Shown in pieces: positions 1 to 5,323 of a stretch of DNA of 5,323 bases (positions are counted from its first letter, which is position 1; every line of letters starts with the position of its first letter). The position numbers and the translations under genes are program-made. The stretch is from Microcaldota archaeon. Lineage in GTDB: Archaea > Micrarchaeota > Micrarchaeia > Anstonellales > Bilamarchaeaceae. The DNA is taken from contig JACPAS010000082.1 in the NCBI GenBank assembly GCA_016180665.1, forward strand, positions 1 to 5,323, in the 5' to 3' direction. The notes under the pieces were generated by a model. That model was not told the DNA's origin. It saw only the letters and a list, made by a program, of their open reading frames with translations, and did not search any database.

Positions 1-1
1 A

Positions 2-127
2 TGGTGTAACAGTCCTCATTTTTCCCCCCACCCTTATTTGTTTTTAGTTAAAGAAGAATTAGGATTTAAAAATAACAGAGAAATGCAGGAAATGGTCGTA
101 GATTATTTTAAGGCGCATTTACCATAA
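2..127 (+). CDS. Probable C-terminal end of a truncated upstream gene
   Basis: One frame is open from the window edge to a TAA at 125-127, giving about 41 residues. The last ~26 residues look like real protein: a charged, helix-forming stretch with KEELGF followed by REMQEMVVDYFKAHLP. The first ~15 residues are rich in Pro, His and Ser and come from a C-rich stretch, so they are less convincing. The gene may be reading in from the left, or a short ORF could begin at the TTG at 38. No family is recognised and no catalytic motif is visible. It is co-oriented with the next gene, which has its own promoter 10 nt after this stop, as expected at the end of a transcription unit. Noise cannot be excluded at this length. 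Confidence 0.4.
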   Translation, partial: WCNSPHFSPHPYLFLVKEELGFKNNREMQEMVVDYFKAHLP

Positions 128-136
128 ATTAACATA

Positions 137-146
137 ATTATATAAA
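137..146 (+). promoter_or_regulatory. TATA-like promoter element for the 142-aa gene
   Basis: The sequence ATTATATAAA matches an archaeal TATA box. Its centre lies about 39 nt before the ATG at 181. Initiation about 25 nt downstream would fall near 166-170, giving a leader of only 10-15 nt. That leader would just include the Shine-Dalgarno-like GAGGT at 170-174, which ends 6 nt before the ATG. The combination supports both the promoter and the chosen start. Confidence 0.55.
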
Positions 147-180
147 CTATTTGGCATAAATTTGACCTTGAGGTAATAGT

Positions 181-609
181 ATGACAAGACAAAAACGTTT
201 AGGAACAGATGAAACCAGAATTTCAAAAAAAGGAAGAGTGCCTGGTGCACAGGGCAGTGAAAAAACTAGACATTTATCTGACTGCAATGTCCTGAGTGTT
301 TATCAAGGGAATCCGAGCACGGATCTTTGGGCCGGACACATTAAAGATAGACTAAGTGGTAAAATTAAGGAAGTAACTGAATTTGATTGTGAAGGAAATT
401 CTGGCCATTTCCCCCATTCAACATTAGACAATCTAACTAGAACGGCAACTGGAAAGGATATTATAATTTTCATTTTTAGTGCAACCCCAGAAGATGTAAA
501 AGATCCTCTTATAGATAAAGTAATTAGTAAGGTTGAATTTTCGGAAAATGAAAGACTGTTGGTAGGGGAGCAATTAAAAAACATGTTGGCAAATGAACCG
601 AAAAGATGA
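181..609 (+). CDS. Hypothetical protein, 142 aa
   Basis: I do not recognise this protein. It starts at ATG 181, with GAGGT six bases upstream and a TATA box before that, so the start is well supported. The first ~30 residues are strongly basic (nine Lys/Arg) and probably disordered. A mixed segment with two Cys (35 and 70) follows. Residues 91-100 (GKDIIIFIFS) look like a buried beta strand, and residues 104-138 look like one or two amphipathic helices. There is no signal peptide, and the hydrophobic stretch is too short to be a membrane span. The gene meets the agmatine deiminase gene tail to tail with one base between the stop codons. Nothing in the context assigns a role. It is very likely a real gene because of its initiation signals; its function is unknown. 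Confidence 0.7.
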   Translation: MTRQKRLGTDETRISKKGRVPGAQGSEKTRHLSDCNVLSVYQGNPSTDLWAGHIKDRLSGKIKEVTEFDCEGNSGHFPHSTLDNLTRTATGKDIIIFIFSATPEDVKDPLIDKVISKVEFSENERLLVGEQLKNMLANEPKR

Positions 610-610
610 T

Positions 611-1586
611 CTATTTTGGCTGTTGTTGCATAACACAATGAATGCCACCAAACCCATAAACTAAATCTCTCGCATAAATAGGAATAATCTTTCTAGTTGA
701 AAAACATTTTTGCAGAATTTCAATAGCTAGTTTATCTTTAGAATCATTGAACACTGGCAAAAGTACACAGGAATTTCCAATATAAAAATTGGCATAGCTT
801 GCTGGAAGTCTTCTTTCAGGTATTTCTAATTTAGAAGGCATTGGTAATGGGATTACTTTAAAGCCTTCTTTCTCCAAAGTCTCGAATGCTTCTTTCAAAG
901 GTTTATAATTTTCATCTCGCAAAATCATCAACATGACCATCAGTGTCATCCCCTGCAATTCCTTCTTTTAGCCAAACTATTTTTTCAGCTCCTAAATAGT
1001 CTCTCAAATAACCTTCAATTTGTTCTTTGCTTAGATTTGGATTGCGGTTCTTATTTAAGAGACACTGCTCTGTGGTCAAAAAAACTCCTTTACCATTTGT
1101 GTCAATTGAACCGCCTTCTAAAACAGTGTTAGTTTCAAAATAAGGGAGTTTAGAAGTTTTTATAATAGCCATTCCAGCTTCATTGTCTGATTTTAGTTCG
1201 TTATATTTATTGCCCCATGCATTGAATACCCACTTAGTTGCTGCTACCCGCCCCTCATTATTTTTTACAAAAATTGGGCCATAATCCCTGGTCCACACAT
1301 CTACGGATTTTATGCTAAGAAAAGAAATGTTTTTTGTACCTGCTCCAAAGCTTAAAAGAAGCTGCTTAATCTCTGCTGCAAGCTCCTGGTTGTTAACTAG
1401 GATTTCAACTTCTTCTCCTTCTTGAAGTGCTTTAATCATTTGGCAGTAAATGTTTTCAACTGACTCTATAATGTCTGGAGGGAATGTATCTGGGTCTTTT
1501 GGCCATGAGATCCAGGTTGCTTTATGCTGTTCCCATTCTGCGGGCATTCTAAATCCTTGGTGTTTCGGAATGAGAAAGTCTGTCAT
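611..1586 (-). pseudogene. aguA: Agmatine deiminase, disrupted by an internal deletion with frameshift
   Basis: Agmatine deiminase converts agmatine to N-carbamoylputrescine and ammonia. It belongs to the guanidino-modifying superfamily (Porphyromonas-type peptidyl-arginine deiminase fold). The N-terminal part is a 224-residue frame (1586 to the TGA at 912-914) with the family signatures MPAEWEQHKATWISWP (14-29), WTRDYGP (98-104), EGGS (157-160) and LLNKNRNP (176-183). GDDTDGHVDD (212-221) carries the catalytic His218. The C-terminal part is in another frame, from about 916 to the TAG at 611-613. It has LPASYANFYIGN and GGIHCVMQQQP with the catalytic Cys (codon 635-637). Intact relatives have about 16-17 residues between these halves, a strand beginning near FVxP and ending before DxNY, and these are absent here. 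The fused product would be 325 aa plus the missing piece, normal for the family. It follows aguB by 4 nt. It could be a true pseudogene, a strain variant or an assembly error. Confidence 0.88.
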
Positions 1587-1590
1587 TATT

Positions 1591-2439
1591 TCACTTTTCT
1601 AATAATTTTTTATAGGTTTCCGGTCTTCTTTCCTTGAAAAATCTCCAGCCGTCCCTAACAAATTGATTTTCTGAGAAATCACATTCTCCAATTAGAACTT
1701 CTTCTTTATTGCCTGCGTGTGCTAGAATTTTTCCAAAAGGGCCTGAAATAAATGATCCTCCAAAAAAGTCCATTTCTTTTTCTGTTCCTACTCTGTTTAT
1801 TGGAGCGATGTGAATACAGTTTGCAATTCCGTGACCTATTTGAACAGTTTCCCAAGCATGTTGCCAATCTCCTTCTTTCTGTTCTACGCCTTTTACAGTT
1901 CCTATTGCAGTTGGATAGAAGATTATATCAGCACCCATTAATGCTAATGCTCTTGCTGCTTCAGGGAACCATTGATCATAGCAGATTAAAACCCCTATAT
2001 TTCCGTATTTTGTTTTGAAAATCTGATAGCCCAGGTCACCTTTCTCAAAATAACATTGCTCATAGAAATTTGGATCATGTGGAATGTGCATTTTACGGTA
2101 TTTTCCTAAAATTTTTCCACTCTCATCAACGACCACGGATGTATTGTATTGCTTATTCCCGGCTTTTTCGTAAATTGAACCTGCAACTAAGATAATTTGG
2201 TTCTCTTTCGCCGACTTTGACAAAAGCTCTGTAGTTTTTCCTGGTATTTCTTCTGGAAAGTCTTTTTCAGTTTTTTCATCTTGTGGAAAATATGGAGTTG
2301 TAAATAATTCTGGAAGCGCTATTATTTTTGCACCTATTTTTGCCGCCTCATCTATTTTGCGGGTTGCTTTTTCTAAATTAGTTTCTATTGAATCAGACAT
2401 GCCCATTTGAATTATGGCAACTTTAACTTTTCTTTCCAT
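1591..2439 (-). CDS. aguB: N-carbamoylputrescine amidase (nitrilase superfamily)
   Basis: This cytosolic enzyme hydrolyses N-carbamoylputrescine to putrescine, CO2 and ammonia, the last step of the agmatine deiminase route. The 282-aa protein is full length for the family. The nitrilase catalytic triad is visible: Glu44 in ALPELF, Lys116 in KYRKMHIP and Cys153 in VLICYDQWFPEAAR. Features typical of this subfamily within the nitrilases are HIPHDPNFYEQCYFEKGD (118-135) and the C-terminal WRFFKERRPETY (265-276). The ATG at 2437-2439 follows AAGGT (2446-2450 on the minus strand) with a 6-nt spacer, and a TATA-like box lies upstream. It is the first gene of a two-gene operon with aguA, whose start lies 4 nt beyond this stop. 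The gene is intact although aguA is broken, so if the lesion is real this enzyme may have lost its substrate supply or may act on another carbamoyl compound. Confidence 0.93.
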   Translation of the reverse strand: MERKVKVAIIQMGMSDSIETNLEKATRKIDEAAKIGAKIIALPELFTTPYFPQDEKTEKDFPEEIPGKTTELLSKSAKENQIILVAGSIYEKAGNKQYNTSVVVDESGKILGKYRKMHIPHDPNFYEQCYFEKGDLGYQIFKTKYGNIGVLICYDQWFPEAARALALMGADIIFYPTAIGTVKGVEQKEGDWQHAWETVQIGHGIANCIHIAPINRVGTEKEMDFFGGSFISGPFGKILAHAGNKEEVLIGECDFSENQFVRDGWRFFKERRPETYKKLLEK

Positions 2440-2468
2440 AAGAATACCTTTTATAATATCAAACTGGA

Positions 2469-2483
2469 TATTTTTATAAATTT
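2469..2483. promoter_or_regulatory. Shared divergent TATA element between aguB and nth
   Basis: The AT-rich core reads TTTTTATAAATTT on the plus strand (2471-2483) and TTTATAAAAATA on the minus strand (2480-2469), a fair TATA box in either direction. Initiation about 25 nt away would fall near 2500 for nth and near 2450 for aguB. The aguB transcript would then start at its AAGGT Shine-Dalgarno. The nth transcript would start just before the hairpin cluster. No second, separate TATA box is convincing for either gene: a minus-strand ATTATAAAA at about 2450-2458 is too close to the aguB start. Confidence 0.5.
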
Positions 2484-2527
2484 AGATATGTTCATGATGT
2501 GAGGATATGGGGGGAGATCAGGAGATA

Positions 2528-2603
2528 GAAGATCTTCAACTTCTAAGAAGTTGGAGAGGCAGCAAACGAAGTTTGCTGGATATGAGAGGGGGCGCTCACC
2601 CTC
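2528..2603 (+). other. Cluster of perfect hairpins (structured leader or palindromic element) before nth
   Basis: Several inverted repeats lie side by side. There is a 10-nt self-complementary GAAGATCTTC (2528-2537). An 11-bp stem with one G-T pair and a TAA triloop has arms 2533-2543 and 2547-2557. A perfect 8-bp stem with a GAA triloop has arms 2560-2567 and 2571-2578. A GAGGG/CCCTC stem follows (2586-2590 and 2599-2603). The second and third stems, and the third and fourth, are separated by similar GAGAGG spacers. The first palindrome and the second stem overlap, so they compete. G+C is 34 of 60 for 2551-2610, against 21 of 60 for 2621-2680. The segment is open in the nth frame but its translation does not resemble the Nth N-terminus. 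It fits a structured RNA leader or an inserted palindromic repeat unit; the sequence alone does not decide. Confidence 0.6.
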
Positions 2604-2614
2604 GCGTTTCTCTT

Positions 2615-3268
2615 GTGAATGAAGATAAGATAGAATACATTTTAAAAATAATGGAGCAGGAAGCAAAGCTAAGGGGTGCACCTGTTTTTAGAGTTGAAGG
2701 TGCGAAGGCAACACCATTTCAGATATTAGTTTTTACAATGCTTTCTGCAAGAACGAAAGATGAAAGGACAATGAAGGTAGTTGAAAGACTGTTTGAAACT
2801 GCAGATTCTCCGGAAAAAATATTGGGATTAAAAGATGCCAAACTTGAGAAGCTACTTTATGGGGTTGGATTTTATAGAACTAAGACAAAAAATCTAAAGA
2901 AGACATGTAAAATGCTTATTGAAGAATTTCATTCAGAAATCCCAGATTCACTGGAAAAAATGCTCAAACTACCTGGAGTGGGAAGAAAAACAGCTAACAT
3001 AGTTTTAGCAAGAGTTCATGGTCATTGTTCATTAGGAGTTGATACTCATGTGCATAGGATCAGTAATAGGCTAGGTCTTACAAAAACTAAAAAGCCTGAG
3101 CAGACTGAGAAAAGATTAATGAAAAAAATTGATAAAAAATACATACGTGATTTAAACCGAGTTTTTGTTGCGTATGGACAAACTGTATGTACGCCAGTTA
3201 GTCCTTTTTGCAGTTTTTGTAAACTAAATAAAATTTGCCCAAAAATTGGAGTTAAAAAATCAAGATAA
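2615..3268 (+). CDS. nth: Endonuclease III (DNA glycosylase/AP lyase)
   Basis: This base-excision repair enzyme removes oxidised pyrimidines and nicks the abasic site. It has the helix-hairpin-helix LPGVGRKTANIV with the catalytic Lys, and VDTHVHRISNRLGL with the catalytic Asp. The C-terminal 4Fe-4S loop is C-x6-C-x2-C-x5-C (CTPVSPFCSFCKLNKIC). LSARTKDE is the substrate-pocket segment. Counted from the ATG at 2507 the protein is 253 aa, with Lys161, Asp179 and Cys228/235/238/244. I place the start at the GTG at 2615 (residue 37 of the long form). This gives 217 aa, close to the usual 210-225, and the preceding 36 residues come from hairpin-forming, GC-rich DNA that does not look like Nth. Against this, no Shine-Dalgarno is visible before the GTG. 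ATG 2507 has GAGG only 2 nt upstream, and ATG 2582 has none. Function is secure; the start is not. Confidence 0.93.
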   Translation: MNEDKIEYILKIMEQEAKLRGAPVFRVEGAKATPFQILVFTMLSARTKDERTMKVVERLFETADSPEKILGLKDAKLEKLLYGVGFYRTKTKNLKKTCKMLIEEFHSEIPDSLEKMLKLPGVGRKTANIVLARVHGHCSLGVDTHVHRISNRLGLTKTKKPEQTEKRLMKKIDKKYIRDLNRVFVAYGQTVCTPVSPFCSFCKLNKICPKIGVKKSR

Positions 3269-3271
3269 GGT

Positions 3272-3283
3272 ATTTTATAAAAT
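3272..3283 (+). promoter_or_regulatory. TATA-like promoter element for the 91-aa gene
   Basis: ATTTTATAAAAT lies 4-15 nt after the nth stop. Its centre is about 31 nt before the ATG at 3308, so initiation would fall near 3302-3305 and give an almost leaderless transcript. The gene therefore probably has its own promoter in addition to any read-through from nth. Confidence 0.55.
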
Positions 3284-3289
3284 GTTTGT

Positions 3290-3302
3290 TACCATATTGG
3301 TA
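3290..3302. promoter_or_regulatory. Perfect palindrome at the predicted start of transcription (candidate operator)
   Basis: TACCATATTGGTA is a perfect inverted repeat, 5-nt arms around a TAT centre. It lies between the TATA box (3272-3283) and the ATG at 3308, over or just before the expected transcription start. In archaea, repressors often bind here to block polymerase or TFB. The downstream product looks like a helix-turn-helix protein, so autoregulation is a reasonable but untested idea. The motif is short enough to arise by chance. Confidence 0.35.
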
Positions 3303-3307
3303 TAAGT

Positions 3308-3583
3308 ATGGATAAAATGGATAAGGTTAAGGAGAAAACGTATCGATTTCTTTTAACTACTAACAGGAGAGATGGAATAAACAGAGTCTTTATAGGGGTA
3401 GTAGACCAACATTTGGGAATGTACCTAGATGAAATGCAGAAAGACGAGAAAATTAATGTAACTATTAGGAGAATAGCGAAAAAAACAGGTTTAGGTAAAA
3501 TAGTTATAAAGAAGTATCTTGGAAGAGTAGAACTAAAAATAAATGGTCAAACAGCAAGGCAATTTAATTTTGAAGTGGAATGA
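3308..3583 (+). CDS. Small basic protein with a helix-turn-helix-like segment, 91 aa
   Basis: No family is recognised with confidence. Residues 51-71 (VTIRRIAKKTGLGKIVIKKYL) have the spacing and residue pattern of a helix-turn-helix: a first helix with IAKKTG, the turn at GLGK, then a recognition-like helix. Lys and Arg are abundant. Residues 10-45 look like a strand-plus-helix region (YRFLLTTN, then GVVDQHLGMYLDEMQ), and the C-terminus (VELKINGQTARQFNFEVE) looks like a beta hairpin, as in winged-helix proteins. The start could be ATG 3308 or ATG 3317; GGT at 3299-3301 and the TATA spacing favour 3308. It lies 39 nt after nth and ends exactly where the mevalonate kinase stop codon begins on the other strand. 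A DNA-binding regulator, possibly self-regulated, is the best guess; a nucleic-acid-binding protein of another type is possible. Confidence 0.7.
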   Translation: MDKMDKVKEKTYRFLLTTNRRDGINRVFIGVVDQHLGMYLDEMQKDEKINVTIRRIAKKTGLGKIVIKKYLGRVELKINGQTARQFNFEVE

Positions 3584-4507
3584 TTATACTTTTCTGGAAG
3601 GAGAAAATACCGAATAAAGAGCTTTAAAACCTGATTTTTTCAATTTGAGGATTATTTTATCAGCATGAGATTTATCTTTAACTAATGCCAAGCAAGTTCC
3701 TCCTCCGCCTCCACCAGTTATTTTTGCACCTAGAGCGCTTTCTTCAAGCATAATCTTGATAACTTCTTCATTTTCTTTGGTTGAAACACCTATTGCTCTT
3801 AGAAGTTCCTGATTTTTATTCATTAATTTTCCGATTAGTTCTAAATCTGGATTTTCTGATTCTAATATTGTAGAACCATCACTAACTAATTCTTGTGCCT
3901 GATCAAATAATTTCTGGAATAACTGTTCATTTTTAGCTTTGAACTCCTGAACTTTTGCAACCATTTTTGAGGTTGGACTTGAAATTCCGGTTAATCCAAG
4001 AACAAAGTGAAGGGGCATATTTAATTTAAGCTGCTCAAACTTATTTCCAGCAGGATTTCTTCTGAATTTTATTGCACCACCATAGGTTGCTATCGTATTA
4101 TCCAAGCCAGATGGGTTCCCATGAAACGCCAATTCACCCTTATATGCAATTTCGTTTATTTTTTCATTTGTTAGTTTTAATCCATAGTAATTTGCCAATG
4201 CTCTGGTTAAACTTACGCAAAAAGCAGCAGATGAGCCCAAACCACCGACAGTTGGTAAATCTCCTTTTAACTCTACGTTAAATTTATCTTTAATGTTCAT
4301 TGCTTCTAAGATATTAGAAATAGCTTTGTTAGTTAGTTTTGGTATTGTGCCCCCTACTTTTGTGTGAAAACTTATTTTATCTAAAGGAGTAATTTCAACA
4401 ACAGATTTATTTGAGATTGCCAAGGCAATTGCATGACAACCGTTTACTGCAAAGTGTTCCCCGAGAAGAATTATTTTCCCTCCTGCAGTTCCAGTTGCTA
4501 TTTTCAT
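3584..4507 (-). CDS. mvk: Mevalonate kinase (GHMP kinase)
   Basis: The enzyme phosphorylates mevalonate with ATP to 5-phosphomevalonate in the cytosol, an early step toward the isoprenoid chains of archaeal lipids. The 307 aa match the usual archaeal length. Motif 1 is GKIILLGEHFAVNG (10-23), with the conserved Lys11 and GEH. The ATP loop is PTVGGLGSSAA (85-95). NPSGLDN (131-137) carries the catalytic Asp136, GISSPTSKMV (174-183) is typical of this kinase, and KITGGGGGGTCLALV (262-276) is motif 3. These separate it from homoserine kinase and galactokinase. The ATG at 4505-4507 has an AGGAT-like Shine-Dalgarno about 10 nt upstream, inside the end of the preceding gene. It starts 6 nt after the DUF2666-like gene stops, so the two are probably cotranscribed. 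Its stop codon abuts that of the 91-aa gene on the other strand. Confidence 0.94.
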   Translation of the reverse strand: MKIATGTAGGKIILLGEHFAVNGCHAIALAISNKSVVEITPLDKISFHTKVGGTIPKLTNKAISNILEAMNIKDKFNVELKGDLPTVGGLGSSAAFCVSLTRALANYYGLKLTNEKINEIAYKGELAFHGNPSGLDNTIATYGGAIKFRRNPAGNKFEQLKLNMPLHFVLGLTGISSPTSKMVAKVQEFKAKNEQLFQKLFDQAQELVSDGSTILESENPDLELIGKLMNKNQELLRAIGVSTKENEEVIKIMLEESALGAKITGGGGGGTCLALVKDKSHADKIILKLKKSGFKALYSVFSPSRKV

Positions 4508-4513
4508 TAATAT

Positions 4514-5311
4514 CTATCCTTTTGGTTTTCTCCCCTTTACTTTTGGAGGTTTTATTTCTGGATGAGCTCCGGTTAGCATTTCCGGGCTGGAGTAAGGCTT
4601 GTAACCTAAAGTTTCTAAAGTTTTACAGATTAGGTAAGCATCATCTTTTTGATTGCTGGTAAGTTGAAGAGATTTAAGGGCATCTGCCGCATTGTTGTAG
4701 GATTTTCTTTTTCCTGTGCATATTTTTGCTATGATCGAATCAAGTTTTGTTCTGTCTACTCCCGCAAAATCAAAAGCTTTGTTGATTATTGTGTTGTTGA
4801 TTCCTGAGAGCAACCCTGAGACTTCCCAGTCTTTTGTTGTTTTGTCAATACTGAGTTTCTTTATTGCTATCCAGTTTTTGTATTTTCCAACAAATACCAT
4901 TACTTGACCGGCTTCTTCTTTTTCTGGTTTAATTGAAGGTGCGAACATTTTTGGAATTAATTTGGTTGGAAGGTTGGCTTTTTGAAAGAGTTTTTGGAAA
5001 AAGTAAGATTCTGTTGCTGGAAGGAGTTCCTTACTTGAGGCTTCGATTAATTTTTGTCTTAAATCATTTGGTTTAATTGAAGAAAGAAATGAAATTACTG
5101 AATTTAGACCTGAACCATTCAGTTTAATTAGATCTTCTATTTGTTTTGTTTTAATTTCTGAGAATTTGAATGCTGCTTCATCAATTAGTTCGCTCGTTGA
5201 AGCCAAAATTCCTGATACTTCTAGTTCAGATGCACTTTTCAAAGAATAACGTACATTTAAACTAAAGTCCTTAAATTCTCCTGAGAATAAAATTTCATCA
5301 TCGCCTTCCAT
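4514..5311 (-). CDS. DUF2666-like archaeal protein with two internal repeats
   Basis: The 265-aa protein has two copies of a ~60-residue unit. Copy one is about residues 6-63 (begins EILFSGEFKDF, contains ELEVSGILASTSELIDEAAF). Copy two is about 137-197 (begins QVMVFVGKYKNW, contains DWEVSGLLSGINNTIINKAF). The repeat pattern, with its FxGxYKxW opening and the EVSGxLxS helix, fits what I recall of DUF2666, an archaeal family of unknown function; this is from memory. Residues 64-130 link the copies, residues 200-240 are helical, and the last 16 residues form a Lys/Pro-rich tail. There is no signal peptide or membrane segment. The start is uncertain: the codons before ATG 5309-5311 remain open to the window edge and no Shine-Dalgarno is visible, so the gene may begin further upstream. 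It heads an apparent operon with mvk, but a link to isoprenoid synthesis is only contextual. Confidence 0.75.
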   Translation of the reverse strand: MEGDDEILFSGEFKDFSLNVRYSLKSASELEVSGILASTSELIDEAAFKFSEIKTKQIEDLIKLNGSGLNSVISFLSSIKPNDLRQKLIEASSKELLPATESYFFQKLFQKANLPTKLIPKMFAPSIKPEKEEAGQVMVFVGKYKNWIAIKKLSIDKTTKDWEVSGLLSGINNTIINKAFDFAGVDRTKLDSIIAKICTGKRKSYNNAADALKSLQLTSNQKDDAYLICKTLETLGYKPYSSPEMLTGAHPEIKPPKVKGRKPKG

Positions 5312-5323
5312 GATTTTATATTG

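Noticed and set aside
303..638. Open frame on the minus strand opposite the 142-aa gene
   Set aside because: It overlaps the plus-strand gene, which has a TATA box and Shine-Dalgarno, and its 3' part runs over the aguA end. It has no initiation signals or recognisable motif.
914..958. Separate small gene starting at the ATG at 956-958 and ending at 611
   Set aside because: Its first 14 residues are an out-of-frame reading of the GDDTDGHVDD region of aguA. The rest is clearly the AguA C-terminus, so it is a fragment of one broken gene.
1752..2018. Leu/Phe-rich plus-strand open frame inside aguB that could suggest membrane segments
   Set aside because: It is antisense to a clear nitrilase gene. 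The Leu richness comes from reading AT-rich coding DNA backwards. The same holds for the frames at 4072-4281, 4411-4662 and 4716-4907 over mvk and the DUF2666-like gene.
2449..2459. Second TATA-like sequence on the minus strand before aguB
   Set aside because: It lies only 10-20 nt from the ATG, too close for a TATA box to leave room for initiation before the start codon. The 2469-2480 element fits better.
2494..2502. ATG ATG TGA mini-ORF just before the nth region, as a regulatory upstream ORF
   Set aside because: Two codons followed by a stop is easily chance. The predicted transcription start near 2500 would exclude it from the RNA.
2451..2681. Minus-strand open frame of 76 codons across the nth promoter and hairpin region
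   Set aside because: It covers the divergent promoter and the palindromic cluster, where open frames appear on both strands because of the symmetry. It has no family resemblance.
5312..5323. TATA-like AATATAAAA before the DUF2666-like gene
   Set aside because: It ends about 3 nt before the ATG, too close to act as the promoter for that start. The frame is also open to the window edge, so this may be coding sequence.

Overview
The window looks like a piece of an AT-rich archaeal genome, probably from a small-genome (DPANN-like) lineage. The clues are an archaeal-type mevalonate kinase, a neighbour resembling the archaeal DUF2666 family, TATA-like boxes about 25 nt ahead of several starts, very short leaders, and genes packed end to end. 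The lineage call is inference; no marker gene settles it.

Layout from left to right. Positions 2-127 (+) are probably the last ~41 codons of a gene entering from the left. A TATA box then precedes an unrecognised 142-aa protein (181-609, +). Tail to tail with it lies a two-gene minus-strand operon for putrescine synthesis from agmatine: aguB, N-carbamoylputrescine amidase (1591-2439), followed after 4 nt by aguA, agmatine deiminase (611-1586). aguA is broken. The reading frame shifts at about 914-917, and roughly 16-17 conserved residues are missing there, so this is an internal deletion and not a single-base slip. A short intergenic region with one near-symmetrical TATA element (2469-2483) appears to serve aguB to the left and nth to the right.

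The endonuclease III gene (nth, + strand, stop at 3268) is open from an ATG at 2507. Its first ~108 nt form a GC-rich cluster of near-perfect triloop hairpins that does not look like Nth protein. The true start is probably the GTG at 2615, leaving a structured leader or an inserted palindromic element in front. Next comes a small helix-turn-helix-like protein (3308-3583, +) with its own TATA box and a perfect palindrome beside its start, suggestive of autoregulation.

The right part is a second minus-strand operon: a DUF2666-like protein with two internal repeats (4514-5311), then mevalonate kinase (3584-4507), the entry to archaeal isoprenoid-lipid synthesis. The stop codons of the small regulator and mvk abut with no spacer.

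The points most worth following up are the hairpin cluster in front of nth, the clean deletion in aguA next to an intact aguB, and the small regulator with its palindrome. No CRISPR array, transposase, tRNA or rRNA is visible.
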